Positions 17,556-27,554 of a DNA stretch of 41,037 nucleotides are shown here, one piece after another. Every line of letters starts with the position of its first letter. Position 1 is the first letter of the stretch. The notes under the pieces were generated by a model. That model was not told the origin of the DNA. It ran no database searches and worked only from the letters and a program-made list of their open reading frames with translations. This DNA comes from Halomonas sp. KAO. Lineage in GTDB: Bacteria > Pseudomonadota > Gammaproteobacteria > Pseudomonadales > Halomonadaceae. The stretch covers positions 1-41,037 of the forward strand of contig NZ_JADNRL010000006.1 of the NCBI RefSeq assembly GCF_015595025.1, given 5' to 3'. Position numbers and translations under genes: made by a program.

Positions 17556-18998
17556 TCAGTCGACCAGATGCAGCAGCGAGTCGATGCTCTCACGCGCATC
17601 GCCGTAGAACATCCGGGTGTTCTCCTTGAAGAACAGCGGGTTCTCGATACCGGAATAGCCGGTACCCTGGCCACGCTTGCTGACGAACACCTGCTTGGCC
17701 TCCCACACCTTGAGCACCGGCATGCCGGCGATGGGGCTGTTGGGATCCTCTTCGGCGGCCGGGTTGACGATATCGTTGGAGCCGATGACGATCACCACAT
17801 CGGTGGAGGCGAAGTCATCGTTGATCTCGTCCATCTCCAGCACGATGTCATAGGGCACCTTGGCCTCGGCCAGCAGCACGTTCATGTGCCCGGGCAGGCG
17901 GCCTGCCACCGGATGGATACCGAAGCGAACGTTCTTGCCCGCGGCGCGCAGCTTGCGGGTCAGCTCGCTCACCGCATTCTGGGCCTGGGCCACCGCCATG
18001 CCGTAGCCCGGCACGATGATCACGCTGTCGGCATCGTTGAGCGCACTGGCCACGCCGCCCGCGTCGATGGCGACCTGCTCGCCCTCGATCTCCGCCGCCG
18101 GCCCCTGGGTACCACCGAAGCCGCCGAGGATGACATTGAGGAAGTTGCGGTTCATCGCCTTGCACATGATGTACGACAGGATGGCACCGGAGGAGCCCAC
18201 CAGGGCACCGGTGACGATCAGCAGGTCGTTGGAGAGCGTGAAGCCGATGGCCGCCGCGGCCCAGCCGGAGTAGCTGTTGAGCATCGACACCACCACCGGC
18301 ATGTCGGCACCGCCGATGCCCATGATCAGGTGATAGCCGATGAAGAACGCCAGGGCGGCGATCAGCAGCAGGGTCCAGAAGCCGGCACCGTTGAGGTAGA
18401 GGATGGCGAGCAGCAGCGAGAGTGCCGCGGCACCGGCATTGAGCATATGACCGCCGGGCAGCTGCCGCGGCTTGCCGTCGATCTTGCCGGCCAGCTTGCC
18501 GAAGGCGATGATCGAGCCGGTGAAGGTCACCGCACCGATAAACACGCCCAGCACCACTTCGATCTGCAGGAACATCAGCTCGTCCGGCGCCTTGGTGGCC
18601 ACCAGGCCGGCAAAGGCCGAGAACTGATCGGTGCTCGCCTCGATGGCGCGAGCCGCCAGCACGCGGCGACGCTCCAGGTCGGCGCTCCAGCCGACGAACA
18701 CCGCGGCCAGGCCGACGAAGCTATGCAGCGCCGCCACCAGCTGCGGCATCTCGGTCATGTCGACCTTCTTGGCCACATAGACACCGATACCGGCGCCGAT
18801 GACCATCATCGGAATCATCCAGCCATAGGCGCCGATTCCCGGCCCCAAGGCGGTAAAGAACACCGCCACGGCCATGCCGACGATGCCGTACCACACCGCC
18901 CGCTTGGCCTTCTCCTGATTGCTCAATCCCCCCAGGGAGAGGATGAACAGTACACTCGCCGCGATCGCCGCGGCAGACACGAATCCTTGACTCAGCAT
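17556..18998 (-). CDS. pntB: NAD(P) transhydrogenase subunit beta
   Basis: Beta subunit of the proton-translocating transhydrogenase in the inner membrane, which uses the proton gradient to drive hydride transfer from NADH to NADP+. The 480-residue protein has about nine membrane helices (about 5-260), then the NADP(H)-binding domain III with [15 protein letters not shown] (about 313-327) and the C-terminal signature [16 protein letters not shown] (about 443-458). It follows pntA by 16 bp and ends before an intrinsic terminator. Confidence 0.97.
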   Translation of the reverse strand: MLSQGFVSAAAIAASVLFILSLGGLSNQEKAKRAVWYGIVGMAVAVFFTALGPGIGAYGWMIPMMVIGAGIGVYVAKKVDMTEMPQLVAALHSFVGLAAVFVGWSADLERRRVLAARAIEASTDQFSAFAGLVATKAPDELMFLQIEVVLGVFIGAVTFTGSIIAFGKLAGKIDGKPRQLPGGHMLNAGAAALSLLLAILYLNGAGFWTLLLIAALAFFIGYHLIMGIGGADMPVVVSMLNSYSGWAAAAIGFTLSNDLLIVTGALVGSSGAILSYIMCKAMNRNFLNVILGGFGGTQGPAAEIEGEQVAIDAGGVASALNDADSVIIVPGYGMAVAQAQNAVSELTRKLRAAGKNVRFGIHPVAGRLPGHMNVLLAEAKVPYDIVLEMDEINDDFASTDVVIVIGSNDIVNPAAEEDPNSPIAGMPVLKVWEAKQVFVSKRGQGTGYSGIENPLFFKENTRMFYGDARESIDSLLHLVD

Positions 18999-19014
18999 GG
19001 GTTGTCTCCGCGGA

Positions 19015-20586
19015 TCACGATTTCTGGAACATGGCCAGCATCCGGCGTGTCACCAGGAAGCCGCCCACAATATTGATGGTCGCCACCAGCACCGAGATGG
19101 CCGCCATCAGCGTTACCAGCCCGCTGCCCGAACCGATCTGCAGCAGTGCCCCCAGGATGATGATCCCGGAGATGGCATTGGTCACCGCCATCAGCGGTGT
19201 ATGCAGCGAGTGGCTGACGCCCCAGATCACCTGGAAGCCCACGAAGCAGGCCAGCGCGAAGACGATGAAATGCTGCATGAACGAGGCCGGTGCCACCTGG
19301 CCGAGCAGCAGCATCAGCGCACCACCGACGCCCAGCAGGGTTACCTGACGCTTGGTCTGGGCCTTGAAGGTGGCCAGTTCGGCGGCCTTCTTCTCCTCCG
19401 GCGTCGGCTCCTTCTCCTTGGGCTTGGGCTTGGCCGCGGCGATCGCCTTCACCTTGGGCGGCGGAGGCGGGAAGGTGACTTCACTGGCGTGAACCACCGT
19501 GGCGCCACGGATGACATCATCCTCCATGTCATGGTGGATCTGGCCATCCTTCTCGGGGGTCAGATCGGTCAGCATATGGCGGATATTGGTGGCATAGAGC
19601 AGCGACGACTGGGTCGCCATGCGTGACGGGAAGTCGGTATAGCCGACCACCACCACGCCGTTATCGCTCACCACGCGCTCGTCGGCGACGGTCAGATCAC
19701 AGTTGCCGCCCTTCTCCGCGGCCAGGTCGATGACCACCGAGCCCGGCTTCATGGCCTGGACCATATCCTCCAGCCACAGCTTGGGCGCCGGCCTCCCGGG
19801 GATCAGTGCCGTGGTGATGACGATATCGATGTCGGGGGCCTGCTCGCGGAAGCACTCGAGCTGCTTCTCGCGGAACTCGGGGCTGGAGGGAGCCGCGTAG
19901 CCGCCCGTCTCGGAGCCATCCTGGCTCTCGTCGAAGTCGAGAAACAGGAACTCGGCGCCCATGGATTCGATCTGCTCCGAGACCTCGGGGCGCACGTCGA
20001 AGGCGCGCACCACGGCCCCCAGGCTGGTGGCCGTACCGATGGCGGAAAGCCCCGCCACCCCGGCGCCGATCACCAGCACCTTGGCCGGCGGCACCTTGCC
20101 GGCGGCCGTCACCTGCCCGGTGAAGAAGCGCCCGAAGTTGTTGCCCGCCTCGATCACCGCACGATAGCCGGCGATGTTCGCCATCGACGACAGGGCGTCC
20201 ATCTTCTGGGCCCGCGAGATACGCGGCACCATGTCCATGGCCACCACGGTGGCGCCCTGGGCGCGACACTTCTCGAGCAGCGCCTCGTTCTGGGCCGGCC
20301 AGAAGAAGCTGATCAGGGTCTGGCCCTCGCGCAGGCGCTCGGCCTCCGCCTCCTCGGGCTCACGGACCTTGATCACCACCTCGGCCTCGCTCCACAGCGC
20401 CTCGGCCCCGTCGACCACGGTGACGCCGGCGTTGCGATAGGCCTCGTCATCGAAGCCGGCGGCCACGCCGGCGCCGCTCTCGATCAGGCAGTCGTGTCCA
20501 AGCTTCTGGATGAACTTCGCGCTGTCAGGGGTCAGCGCGACGCGCGCCTCGCCCTTGGCGAGCTCCCTGGGTGCACCAATCTTCAC
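19015..20586 (-). CDS. pntA: NAD(P) transhydrogenase subunit alpha (fused form)
   Basis: Carries the NAD(H)-binding domain I and part of the membrane domain. The 523-residue protein is the undivided E. coli-type alpha subunit: domain I (1-about 375) with the dinucleotide motif [13 protein letters not shown] (about 172-184), a Pro/Lys/Glu linker (about 385-405), and four hydrophobic helices at the C-terminus. The start is GTG at 20586 with GGGAGA upstream, fitting the conserved MKIGAPRE beginning. It is cotranscribed with pntB. The role is NADPH supply, which fits the reductive demand of PHA synthesis encoded nearby. Confidence 0.97.
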   Translation of the reverse strand: MKIGAPRELAKGEARVALTPDSAKFIQKLGHDCLIESGAGVAAGFDDEAYRNAGVTVVDGAEALWSEAEVVIKVREPEEAEAERLREGQTLISFFWPAQNEALLEKCRAQGATVVAMDMVPRISRAQKMDALSSMANIAGYRAVIEAGNNFGRFFTGQVTAAGKVPPAKVLVIGAGVAGLSAIGTATSLGAVVRAFDVRPEVSEQIESMGAEFLFLDFDESQDGSETGGYAAPSSPEFREKQLECFREQAPDIDIVITTALIPGRPAPKLWLEDMVQAMKPGSVVIDLAAEKGGNCDLTVADERVVSDNGVVVVGYTDFPSRMATQSSLLYATNIRHMLTDLTPEKDGQIHHDMEDDVIRGATVVHASEVTFPPPPPKVKAIAAAKPKPKEKEPTPEEKKAAELATFKAQTKRQVTLLGVGGALMLLLGQVAPASFMQHFIVFALACFVGFQVIWGVSHSLHTPLMAVTNAISGIIILGALLQIGSGSGLVTLMAAISVLVATINIVGGFLVTRRMLAMFQKS

Positions 20587-20636
20587 GTTGGATCTCCCGG
20601 TTGGTTATTGAATTCGTGCATAGGTCAGGCTTTTTA

Positions 20637-20665
20637 TTCATACCGTACAATGCCGCATTGCACAA
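20637..20665 (-). promoter_or_regulatory. Possible pntA promoter
   Basis: On the minus strand TTGTGC (20660-20665) and TATGAA (20637-20642) are 17 bp apart and 50 bp upstream of the pntA GTG, followed by an AT-rich stretch. The boxes are weak, so this is only a candidate. The remaining part of the 246-bp gap to htpG holds the htpG hairpin and nothing else that I recognise. Confidence 0.35.
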
Positions 20666-20783
20666 CCGTCGATTCAACGTCGAAGGCGAGGCATAAGGCA
20701 TCATCGGAGTGACAGCTGGAGAGGTGCAACGCTGACCGGAAACAGACGAAAAGGCAAGTGCCCAACAGCGGTGCCCAACGCAA

Positions 20784-20807
20784 GCAGGCCGCCCGGAGGC
20801 GGCCTGC
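20784..20807 (-). terminator. Hairpin after htpG
   Basis: The 10-bp stem GCAGGCCGCC / GGCGGCCTGC with CGGA loop lies 25 bp after the htpG stop. The minus-strand sequence after it (TTGCGTTGGG) has few T residues, so termination efficiency is doubtful. Confidence 0.55.
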
Positions 20808-20832
20808 AGATTGGTCAGTCAATGCAGAGGAG

Positions 20833-22740
20833 TCAGGCGCTCAGCAGGGCGTTGAGGCGCTTGACGTAGGCGGCGGGATCATCGAGATGCCCCCCCTCGG
20901 CGATGATCGCCTGGTCGAGCAGGATATGGGCCAGATCGTCGAAGCCCTCGCCCTCGACACCCTCGAGGCGCGCCACCAGGGCGTGCTCGGGATTGAGCTC
21001 GAGAATCGGCTTGACCTCGGGCAGGGCCTGGCCAGCGGCCTCCATGATGCGACGCATCTGGAAGCCCATCTCGTGCTCGGGCAGCACCACACAGGCCGGC
21101 GAATCGGTCAGACGATGGGTCACCTTGACCTCCTGGACGGTATCGCCCAGCGCCTCCTTGACGCGCTTGACCAGATCCTCCTTGGCCTTGGCGGTCTCCT
21201 CCTGCGCCTTCTTCTCCTCCTCGTCCTCGATCTCGCCGAGGTCGAGCTCGCCCTTGGCGACATCGACGAAGGCCTTGCCCTCGAACTCGGTGAGGTGGCT
21301 CATCAGCCACTCGTCGATGCGGTCGTGGAGCAGCAGCACCTCGATGCCCTTCTTGCGGAAGATCTCCAGATGCGGGCTGTTCTTCGCCGCATTGAAGCCG
21401 TCGGCGACGATGTAGTAGATCTTCTCCTGGCCCTCCTTCATGCGCGACACCACATCGGCCAGCGACTGATCCTGGGTGGCGCTGTCGGTATGGGTGGTGG
21501 AGAAGCGCAACAGGCCAGCGATCTTCTCACGGTTGGCGAAGTCCTCCGCCGGGCCCTCCTTGAGCACGCTGCCGAAGGTGTTCCAGAAGGTCTGGTAGGC
21601 CTCGGGATCCTTGGCCAGCTTCTTGAGCATGTCCAGGGAGCGCTTGGTCAGCGCACTCTTGATCTTGTCGACCTGGGGGTCCTGCTGCAGCAGCTCCCGG
21701 GAGACGTTGAGCGAGAGGTCGCGGGTATCCAGCACACCCTTGATGAAGCGCAGATAGAGCGGCAGGAACTGCTCGGCGTCGTCCATGATGAAGACGCGCT
21801 GCACATAGAGCTTCACGCCGCGGGCGCCATCGCGCTCGTAGAGGTCGAAGGGCGCGCGGCCAGGCACGTAGAGCAGGCTGGTGTATTCGAGCTTGCCCTC
21901 GACCTTGTTGTGGCTCCAGGTCAGCGGGTCCGAGAAGTCGTGGGCCACATGCTTGTAGAAGGCCTTGTACTCATCGTCGCTGAGCTCGCTCTTGGGACGC
22001 ACCCACAGGGCGGTGGCCTCGTTGACGGTCTCCCAGCTGACGGTCTCGCTGCCCTCGATCTCCTTGCCATCCTCGTCGCGGGCCGTCTCGACCCTGGGCA
22101 TGCGCACCGGCACCTCGATGTGATCGGAGTACTTGCGCACCAGGCTCTGCAGGCGGAAGTCATCGGCGAACTCGCGGGCGTCCTCCTTGAGGTGCAGGAC
22201 GATCTCGGTGCCGTGGGCCTCGCGCTCGACATCGGCGACGGTGAACTCGCCCTCGCCCCTGGAGCGCCACTCGACGCCTTCTCCCTGCTCGGTGCCCGCC
22301 TTGCGGGTACGCACGGTGATGTCATCGGCGACGATAAAGCCGGAGTAGAAGCCGACACCGAACTGGCCGATCAGGCGAGCGTCCTTCTGCTGCTCGCCGG
22401 AGAGCTGCTTGAGAAACTCGGCGGTGCCGCTGCGCGCGATGGTGCCGAGGTTCGCGATCACCTCATCGCGGCTCATGCCGATGCCGTTGTCGCGTACCGT
22501 CACGGTGCCCGCCTCGGCATCATGCTCGATCTCGATGCGCAGCTCGCTGTCGCCTTCGTAGAGGGCGTCGTTGTCCAGGGCCGCGTAGCGCAACTTGTCG
22601 CAGGCGTCGGCGGCATTGGAGATAAGCTCGCGCAGGAAGATCTCCCGGTTGGAGTACAGCGAGTGGATCATCAGGTGCAGCAGCTGCTTCACCTCGGTCT
22701 GGAAGCCAAGGGTCTCTTCGTGTTGCGTGGCAGTGGTCAT
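20833..22740 (-). CDS. htpG: Molecular chaperone HtpG (Hsp90 family)
   Basis: ATP-dependent cytosolic chaperone acting as a dimer with DnaK. The start is placed at ATG 22740, where the conserved beginning ([20 protein letters not shown]) lies; the frame is open 106 codons upstream but this is not Hsp90 sequence. The 635-residue protein has the GHKL nucleotide site with Glu38, Asn42, DNGIGM at 84-89 and [10 protein letters not shown], then the middle and C-terminal dimerisation domains. An acidic stretch (about 490-510, Glu/Asp-rich) fits a halophile. GAGGGGG lies upstream at rather long spacing. No sigma32-like promoter was clearly visible. Confidence 0.97.
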   Translation of the reverse strand: MTTATQHEETLGFQTEVKQLLHLMIHSLYSNREIFLRELISNAADACDKLRYAALDNDALYEGDSELRIEIEHDAEAGTVTVRDNGIGMSRDEVIANLGTIARSGTAEFLKQLSGEQQKDARLIGQFGVGFYSGFIVADDITVRTRKAGTEQGEGVEWRSRGEGEFTVADVEREAHGTEIVLHLKEDAREFADDFRLQSLVRKYSDHIEVPVRMPRVETARDEDGKEIEGSETVSWETVNEATALWVRPKSELSDDEYKAFYKHVAHDFSDPLTWSHNKVEGKLEYTSLLYVPGRAPFDLYERDGARGVKLYVQRVFIMDDAEQFLPLYLRFIKGVLDTRDLSLNVSRELLQQDPQVDKIKSALTKRSLDMLKKLAKDPEAYQTFWNTFGSVLKEGPAEDFANREKIAGLLRFSTTHTDSATQDQSLADVVSRMKEGQEKIYYIVADGFNAAKNSPHLEIFRKKGIEVLLLHDRIDEWLMSHLTEFEGKAFVDVAKGELDLGEIEDEEEKKAQEETAKAKEDLVKRVKEALGDTVQEVKVTHRLTDSPACVVLPEHEMGFQMRRIMEAAGQALPEVKPILELNPEHALVARLEGVEGEGFDDLAHILLDQAIIAEGGHLDDPAAYVKRLNALLSA

Positions 22741-22846
22741 GTGGCGTGAACCCCCTCTTTCGACATGACGACGGTGGACGGACCACCGACTCGGAACTGG
22801 CAATCGATATGGGGTTCCCGCGGGGGTTTTCAAGCCCCTGGGTGGC

Positions 22847-23317
22847 TCACGCCTGCCCTCCTTCGGGGTCATCCAGCACAAAGTGCAGCCTGGCGGTGGC
22901 CACCGGTGTGGCTTCCTCCTTCTGCCAGGCACTGACCGTGACATTGGCCAGGCGTCGCCCCTCGCGCAGCAGCGAACAGCGCGCATGGGTCGGCACCAGC
23001 CGGGCAGTACGCAGGTAGTCGATGGAGATATCGACGATGCGCGGCAAGCGCGGCTCACGGGTGGCCAGCATCAGGTCCAGGGTCGCCGCGGTCTCCATAA
23101 AGGCCGCCACCACACCACCATGCAACGCCGGCAGCATCACATTGCCGACATTGCCCGCGCGGGGGTCGAGACGGAACAGCAGGCCATCCCCCTTTGGGTC
23201 CGGCGACGTCGTGACGCCGATGCGCCGCGCATAGGGCATCAGCTCGAGCCAAGCCGACAGATCACCCTCGTCACGGGTCCTGGTCAGCCACTCCACTCCA
23301 TGAATGCCTTCAGGCAT
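22847..23317 (-). CDS. PaaI-type hotdog thioesterase
   Basis: The 156-residue protein has a single hotdog fold of the acyl-CoA thioesterase (4HBT/PaaI) type: [19 protein letters not shown] at about 85-103 is the conserved helix region, and [13 protein letters not shown] follows as the central strand. The ATG at 23317 is preceded by GGAGGACC and overlaps the stop of the upstream thioesterase by 8 bp, so the two are likely coupled. The substrate is unknown; long upstream open frame to 23590 has Arg-rich non-family sequence and is not used. Confidence 0.85.
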   Translation of the reverse strand: MPEGIHGVEWLTRTRDEGDLSAWLELMPYARRIGVTTSPDPKGDGLLFRLDPRAGNVGNVMLPALHGGVVAAFMETAATLDLMLATREPRLPRIVDISIDYLRTARLVPTHARCSLLREGRRLANVTVSAWQKEEATPVATARLHFVLDDPEGGQA

Positions 23318-23807
23318 GGTCCTCCTCCTCGGCAAACAGCGCCTCGGCAAATGCCGGCGGGGTGTTGCGCGGCCCCAGCCGCACGAAGTTGCCGACGGCA
23401 CGCGCCACCTCCCCCTCGGCCGACTGCCAGACGCGCCCCTCGGTGAATACCACCGAGGCGGTGACTCGCACGACCCGGGCCTCCACCAGCAGGTCCTGGC
23501 CGGCCACCGCCGGACGGAAGTGATCGATGCGCAGGTCGAGGGTCGGGCAGACCTCCGGTGACGGCAGTGCCGGCAGGACCGCCGAGCCACAGGCGGTGTC
23601 CAGCAGCATGGTCAGCACTCCCCCGTGGACCAGCCCGCGGCTGCTGTCGCCCAGCAGCTCCGCGTGCCAGGGCAAGCGCATGCGAGTGAGCCGTGGCGAG
23701 GCCTCGAGCACCTCGAGGCCCAGCTCACGCGTGTGGGGTATCACGTTGACGAAACGGGTCAGGGCACGCCGCCAGTCGGCGGCGTCGGGACGGGAGTCGG
23801 CGTGCAT
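23310..23807 (-). CDS. PaaI-type hotdog thioesterase
   Basis: The second hotdog thioesterase, 165 residues from the ATG at 23807. The family block RGLVHGGVLTMLLDTACGSAV at about 56-76 has the catalytic-helix pattern HGG-x-DTA, and DLRIDHFRPAVAGQ is the central strand. It is only distantly similar to its neighbour (22847-23317), which it overlaps by 8 bp, so they may form a heteromeric or paired enzyme. The start lacks an obvious ribosome site; a TTG at 23849 would add 14 residues. Confidence 0.83.
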   Translation of the reverse strand: MHADSRPDAADWRRALTRFVNVIPHTRELGLEVLEASPRLTRMRLPWHAELLGDSSRGLVHGGVLTMLLDTACGSAVLPALPSPEVCPTLDLRIDHFRPAVAGQDLLVEARVVRVTASVVFTEGRVWQSAEGEVARAVGNFVRLGPRNTPPAFAEALFAEEEDHA

Positions 23808-23858
23808 GGGCGGCTCGGCTTGGCGTGGTGATGAACAGCTGGCAGTCAAACGAGCGTA

Positions 23859-24203
23859 TCAAACTCCACTGGAGTTATCCTTGCTCCTGTCAACGCTCTC
23901 CTCCCGCCAGGCACGATAGGGACCCAGGGCACTATCCACCCGGGTCAGCAGCCAGCCGACGATCACCGCGTCGTCGAGCACGCCCACCAGCACCAGAAAA
24001 TCGGGAATCAGATCCAGAGGCGAGATCAGGTAGATCAGTGCCGCCAGCATCCACAGGATGGCCATCCAGGGCACCGGACGATAGCGGCCACGCAGCACGT
24101 CGCCGAGCATCGGCACGAACAGCCGCAGGGCCCGGGTAATCTGGCCGATCACACGGGAGCGCCCGCGTAGCCGGGTCTTCAACTTGTCACCCTTGCCTGC
24201 CAT
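23859..24203 (-). CDS. DUF1232 (YkvA-like) membrane protein
   Basis: The 114-residue protein has a basic N-terminus (KGDKLKTRLRGRSR), then the DUF1232 core with LIYLISPLDLIPDF and the VGVLDDAVIVGWLL helix, forming one or two membrane segments. The function of the family is unknown. The ATG at 24203 has AGGAGAGG upstream. The frame is open through four 17-18-bp repeats upstream, giving RAHDLL-like peptide repeats, which I take as untranslated. Confidence 0.85.
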   Translation of the reverse strand: MAGKGDKLKTRLRGRSRVIGQITRALRLFVPMLGDVLRGRYRPVPWMAILWMLAALIYLISPLDLIPDFLVLVGVLDDAVIVGWLLTRVDSALGPYRAWREESVDRSKDNSSGV

Positions 24204-24224
24204 GGGCCTCTCCTTGCCATTTGC

Positions 24225-24295
24225 GAAAAAAATCATATGCGCAAAAAGGTCATGTGCGCGAAGAAGGTCATGCGCGCGACCAGGTCGTACGCGAG
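24225..24295. repeat. Four imperfect 17-18-bp tandem repeats upstream of DUF1232 gene
   Basis: Units at 24225-24241, 24242-24259, 24260-24277 and 24278-24295 share the plus-strand consensus GAARAAGGTCATGTGCGC, drifting from AT-rich at the left to GC-rich at the right. They lie 22-92 bp before the DUF1232 ATG in its leader or promoter, and the slt start is 139 bp the other way. A/T-rich units and unequal drift suggest slippage; a binding-site array is possible. Confidence 0.75.
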
Positions 24296-24433
24296 AATAA
24301 AACGCCACGATAAGCGATTCGGTGAGACGACGACAGCCTCGACGACGCTGTCGTGGTCGGGCGACACTATCCCCTAGCCACCCCATCGGCGACGATGGTG
24401 GTTTCCACTCGAATCGACGCTGGAGGGTTCCCC

Positions 24434-26380
24434 ATGTCGTTGCGCCTCTCCGTACCCTGGCGTGCCCTGGCCGCCGCCACCCTGTGCTGCCTGCCGCTGC
24501 TGGGCCAGGCCGACGACCGCAGCATGCGCGAGGCCCTGCAGGCCGCCCGAGCCGGTGACTGGCAGCGGGTCGACGAAGCCGCCATTGCCGATCATGAACT
24601 GGCCGGCTACGTGGCCTATCACCGCCTGCGCGACCGTCTGCCCGATGTGGCGCCCCGGAGGGTACTCGACTTCATCGAGCGTCACGCCGACTCGCCCCTC
24701 GCCGAGTGGATGCGCGGCCAGGCAATCGATCGCTACGGCCAGGCCGGGCGCCGCACGGACCTGCTCGAGGTCGCCGCCGGGGAGCCCGAGGGCACCGCTC
24801 GGCGCTGTCATTACTACACCGCCCTGCTCGACCGTGACCCCGCCATGGCGGCCGCAGGAGGCCGCCGGCTCTGGCGAGTGGGGCGCTCCCAGCCCGAGGC
24901 CTGCGACACTCTCTTCAACACCCTGCGGCGCCGCGGCGAGATCGGCGAGGAGCAGGTCTGGGAGCGCCAGATGCTCGCCTGGCAGGCCGGGCAGAGCGGC
25001 CTTGCAAACTATCTGGGGGGCCTGCTGGGCAGTCGCTGGCACGCCGCTCAGCAGGCCATGGCGCGTGTCCAGGCGGACCCTGTCGCGATCACCCGGGTGC
25101 CCGACTGCCTGGGGCCCGAGTGCCGTGGCAGCGGTCCTTTCTTCGCTGCCGCCATGCATGACCATGTGCGCGCCGACACCGCAGAAGCCCTTGAGGCGTG
25201 GCGCAGGATTGCCCCAGGCTTGAGAATCGCGGCCGAGCATCGTCAGACGATCGAGCATGACCTGATCTTCTACTCCCTGGTCCGGGACGTACGCTCCAAT
25301 CGCGCCTGGGTGGATGCCACCCTTCCCCAGCTCGCCTCACCGGACCTGCTCGAGCTTCGGGTACGCACGGCCCTGGCCGATCGCGACTGGCGCGGCGTGC
25401 TCGACTGGATCCAGCGCATGCCGGAGGACAACCGCGGGGACGAACGCTGGCAGTATTGGCGGGCACGCGCCCTGGAGCAGCTGGGTGACAGGGCCGCCGC
25501 CGAGCGTGCCTATGCCGCCGCCGCCGAGGAGCGTAGCTTCTATGGCTTTGCCGCCGCCGACCGGCTGGGGCGCCCCTACGCGCTCAATATGGAGCGCAAC
25601 CAGATCGACGCCGCCTACCGAGACCGGGTAGCCCGCTGGCCGGCCGTAAGGCGTACCGAAGCCCTGCTACGCATCAACGAGCCCGGCCTGGCCGCCAGCG
25701 AATGGTACGCGGCGGTGCGCCGTGCCTCCCCACGCGATGCCCGAGCGCTGGGCGACTACGCCCGCCGGCGCGGCTGGCATGCCAGGCTGGTCCAGACCAC
25801 CATCGTCGGCCAGCTATGGGATGCCCTCGAGTGGCGCTTTCCCGAGGCCTATCGTGACGACTTCCTGACATGGGGCCGCCGGACCGGGGTCGATCCCTAT
25901 CTGCTGATGGGCATCGCGCGACGCGAGAGCGCCTACAATCCCGGGGCGGTATCGCCCGCCGGGGCCCGCGGGCTGATGCAGGTGATGCCCGCCACCGCCA
26001 CCCAGCTGGCTCGCCAGCTGGGCATCGCCGACCCGGGCGCCTATGGCATCCTCGACCCCCAGACCAACATTCGCCTGGGCAGCACCTATATTCGCGATAT
26101 GCTCGAACGCTACCGTGGCAATCGTCTGGCCGCCACGGCGGCCTACAACGCCGGCCCCGGCCGCGTGGACCGCTGGCTACAGAGCGGCGAGACAGAGGCC
26201 TTCGACCTGTTCGTCGAAGGCATTCCGTTTCGCGAGACGCGCCACTATGTCCAGGCGGTGCTGACCTATCGTGCGATCTTCGAAAGCCTGGCCAACGGCG
26301 GCAGCAGCGAGGGTGTCTCGATGCTTACCCCCGCCGAGAAGCGGGTGCGCTACGACGGCTCGCTGCTGGCCCGGCAGTAA
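24434..26380 (+). CDS. slt: Soluble lytic murein transglycosylase (Slt70 type)
   Basis: Periplasmic enzyme cleaving the MurNAc-GlcNAc bond of peptidoglycan to 1,6-anhydro products. From ATG 24434 (GGAGGG at good spacing) the 648-residue protein has a signal peptide (about 1-26, ending LLGQADD), a long superhelical U/L region of short helices, and the C-terminal goose-lysozyme-like SLT domain with catalytic Glu498 in ARRESAYNPGAVSPAGARGLMQVMP. Further signatures are NIRLGSTYIRDML and AYNAGPGRVDRW. Length is like E. coli Slt70. It is monocistronic, flanked by minus-strand genes on both sides. Confidence 0.93.
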   Translation: MSLRLSVPWRALAAATLCCLPLLGQADDRSMREALQAARAGDWQRVDEAAIADHELAGYVAYHRLRDRLPDVAPRRVLDFIERHADSPLAEWMRGQAIDRYGQAGRRTDLLEVAAGEPEGTARRCHYYTALLDRDPAMAAAGGRRLWRVGRSQPEACDTLFNTLRRRGEIGEEQVWERQMLAWQAGQSGLANYLGGLLGSRWHAAQQAMARVQADPVAITRVPDCLGPECRGSGPFFAAAMHDHVRADTAEALEAWRRIAPGLRIAAEHRQTIEHDLIFYSLVRDVRSNRAWVDATLPQLASPDLLELRVRTALADRDWRGVLDWIQRMPEDNRGDERWQYWRARALEQLGDRAAAERAYAAAAEERSFYGFAAADRLGRPYALNMERNQIDAAYRDRVARWPAVRRTEALLRINEPGLAASEWYAAVRRASPRDARALGDYARRRGWHARLVQTTIVGQLWDALEWRFPEAYRDDFLTWGRRTGVDPYLLMGIARRESAYNPGAVSPAGARGLMQVMPATATQLARQLGIADPGAYGILDPQTNIRLGSTYIRDMLERYRGNRLAATAAYNAGPGRVDRWLQSGETEAFDLFVEGIPFRETRHYVQAVLTYRAIFESLANGGSSEGVSMLTPAEKRVRYDGSLLARQ

Positions 26381-26443
26381 GCTGGAAGTCAGCATGTGGC
26401 CTCCAGTACCCGCGCCAAGCTTTTCTTCCAGCTTCAAGCCTAA

Positions 26444-26458
26444 GCCCGCGAAGCGGGC
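26444..26458 (+). terminator. Possible slt terminator
   Basis: A 6-bp stem GCCCGC / GCGGGC with GAA loop, followed by GTTCTTCC, lies 63 bp after the slt stop. The stem is short and the T-run poor, so this is a weak candidate. Confidence 0.4.
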
Positions 26459-26473
26459 GTTCTTCCAGTTTAA

Positions 26474-26493
26474 AGCCCGGCCTCAGCCGGGCT
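26474..26493 (-). terminator. Terminator embedded in the end of the LysE-family gene
   Basis: The 8-bp stem AGCCCGGC / GCCGGGCT has a 4-base loop containing part of the stop codon (26483-26485) of the LysE-family gene, and is followed on the minus strand by TTTAAAC. Terminators that overlap the last codons are compact but real in GC-rich genomes. Confidence 0.6.
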
Positions 26494-27127
26494 GGCGCTC
26501 CAGCGCCAGCCTGATGCCGAAGAGAATCAATACCGAGCCGGTCAGCCCGTTGAGCCAACGTGCGAAGAGGGGACTGGCCAGCCACCGCCCTGCGCCGCCC
26601 ACCATCAAGGCCACCCCGACCTGCCACAGGTTGGCGATCACGAAGTGGACGCCCGCCAGGAACAGCGACTTGGCCAGTGCCGGGTCGCCCGGGGCGATGA
26701 ACTGTGGCAGAAAAGCCATATAGAAGACCACGGTCTTGGGGTTGAGCACATTGGAGAGCAGCCCCTCGCGCAGGGGCTTCCAGGCCGGAAGCACACGCCG
26801 CTCGGCGCTCACCCCGGCCACCGGCAGTCCCTGGCCGCGCCGTGCCGCCACAAGCGCCTGAGCCCCCAGCCAGACCAGATAGATGGCCCCGGCCAGCTTG
26901 AGCACACCAAAGGCCCAGGCCGACTGCAGCAGGATCAGCGATATCCCCAGGGCCGAGACGGCGGCGTGCACGAAGAGGCCGCAGCAGATCGCCAGGCTGG
27001 TCAGCACCCCATCTCGCACCCCACCACGCGCGGTGTTGCGGATCACCAGCAGGGTATCCACTCCGGGGGTGATCGAGAGCAGGGTGATGGCCACCAGGAA
27101 GGGCCAGAACTGGGCATCGATCCACAT
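26483..27127 (-). CDS. LysE/RhtB-family amino-acid exporter
   Basis: Inner-membrane translocator of 214 residues with about six helices. The family's N-terminal SITPGVDTLLVIRNTARGG (about 18-36) and the central LLSNVLNPKTVVFYMAFLPQF (about 123-143) blocks are intact. Members export Lys, Thr, homoserine or similar compounds; substrate here unknown. The ATG at 27127 has GGAG only at long spacing. It follows the TM2-domain gene by 10 bp in the same direction, suggesting cotranscription, and carries a terminator over its stop. Confidence 0.9.
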   Translation of the reverse strand: MWIDAQFWPFLVAITLLSITPGVDTLLVIRNTARGGVRDGVLTSLAICCGLFVHAAVSALGISLILLQSAWAFGVLKLAGAIYLVWLGAQALVAARRGQGLPVAGVSAERRVLPAWKPLREGLLSNVLNPKTVVFYMAFLPQFIAPGDPALAKSLFLAGVHFVIANLWQVGVALMVGGAGRWLASPLFARWLNGLTGSVLILFGIRLALERQPG

Positions 27128-27137
27128 GATGGCTGGC

Positions 27138-27554
27138 CTACTCCGCGCGGCGAGCGTGGCGCATGGAGATCTGGTCGTTGAGGGTCCAGAAGTCGTAGAG
27201 CACCCCCAGCCCGAACAGACCGAAGGTCAGCAGATAGACGATGCCGCTCAGCCACTTGCCCTGATAGAAACGATGCAGGCCGAAGACACCGAGGAAGGTG
27301 AGCAGCAACCAGGCGAGCGAGTAGTTGATGGGCCCCGAAGTGAAGCGCAGGTCCGCCTGACGGTCCATGGCGGGAATCAGGAAGAGATCGATGAGCCAGC
27401 CGATGCCGAGCAGGCCAAGGGTGAAGAACCAGATGGTACCGGTCACCGGCTTGCCATAGTAGAAGCGGTGGGCACCGAGGAAGCCGAACAGCCAGAGCAG
27501 GTAGCCGAGCAGCATGCTGTGGGTATCGCGGGAGGTGAGGGGGTGGGCGGTCAT
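27138..27554 (-). CDS. Membrane protein with two TM2 domains
   Basis: The 138-residue protein contains two copies of the TM2 module: GAHRFYYGKPVTGTIWF...GIGWLIDLF (about 28-58) and GLHRFYQGKWLSGIVYL...GLGVLYDFW (about 93-123). Each has the conserved HRFY-x-GK turn between two hydrophobic helices, and each ends with a Trp/Tyr-Asp pattern. Single-copy TM2 proteins are the norm, so this is an internal duplication. The function of TM2 proteins in bacteria is unknown. The start is ATG 27554, with GAGAG upstream; the longer open frame upstream is not typical coding. Confidence 0.82.
   Translation of the reverse strand: MTAHPLTSRDTHSMLLGYLLWLFGFLGAHRFYYGKPVTGTIWFFTLGLLGIGWLIDLFLIPAMDRQADLRFTSGPINYSLAWLLLTFLGVFGLHRFYQGKWLSGIVYLLTFGLFGLGVLYDFWTLNDQISMRHARRAE

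Noticed and set aside
17553..19076. 507-residue plus-strand frame opposite pntB
   Set aside because: His/Gln/Asp-rich shadow of a membrane protein gene; pntB is clear on the other strand.
20758..22749. 663-residue plus-strand frame opposite htpG
   Set aside because: Leu/Val/Gly/Asp-rich antisense shadow of the Hsp90 gene, typical of high-GC DNA.
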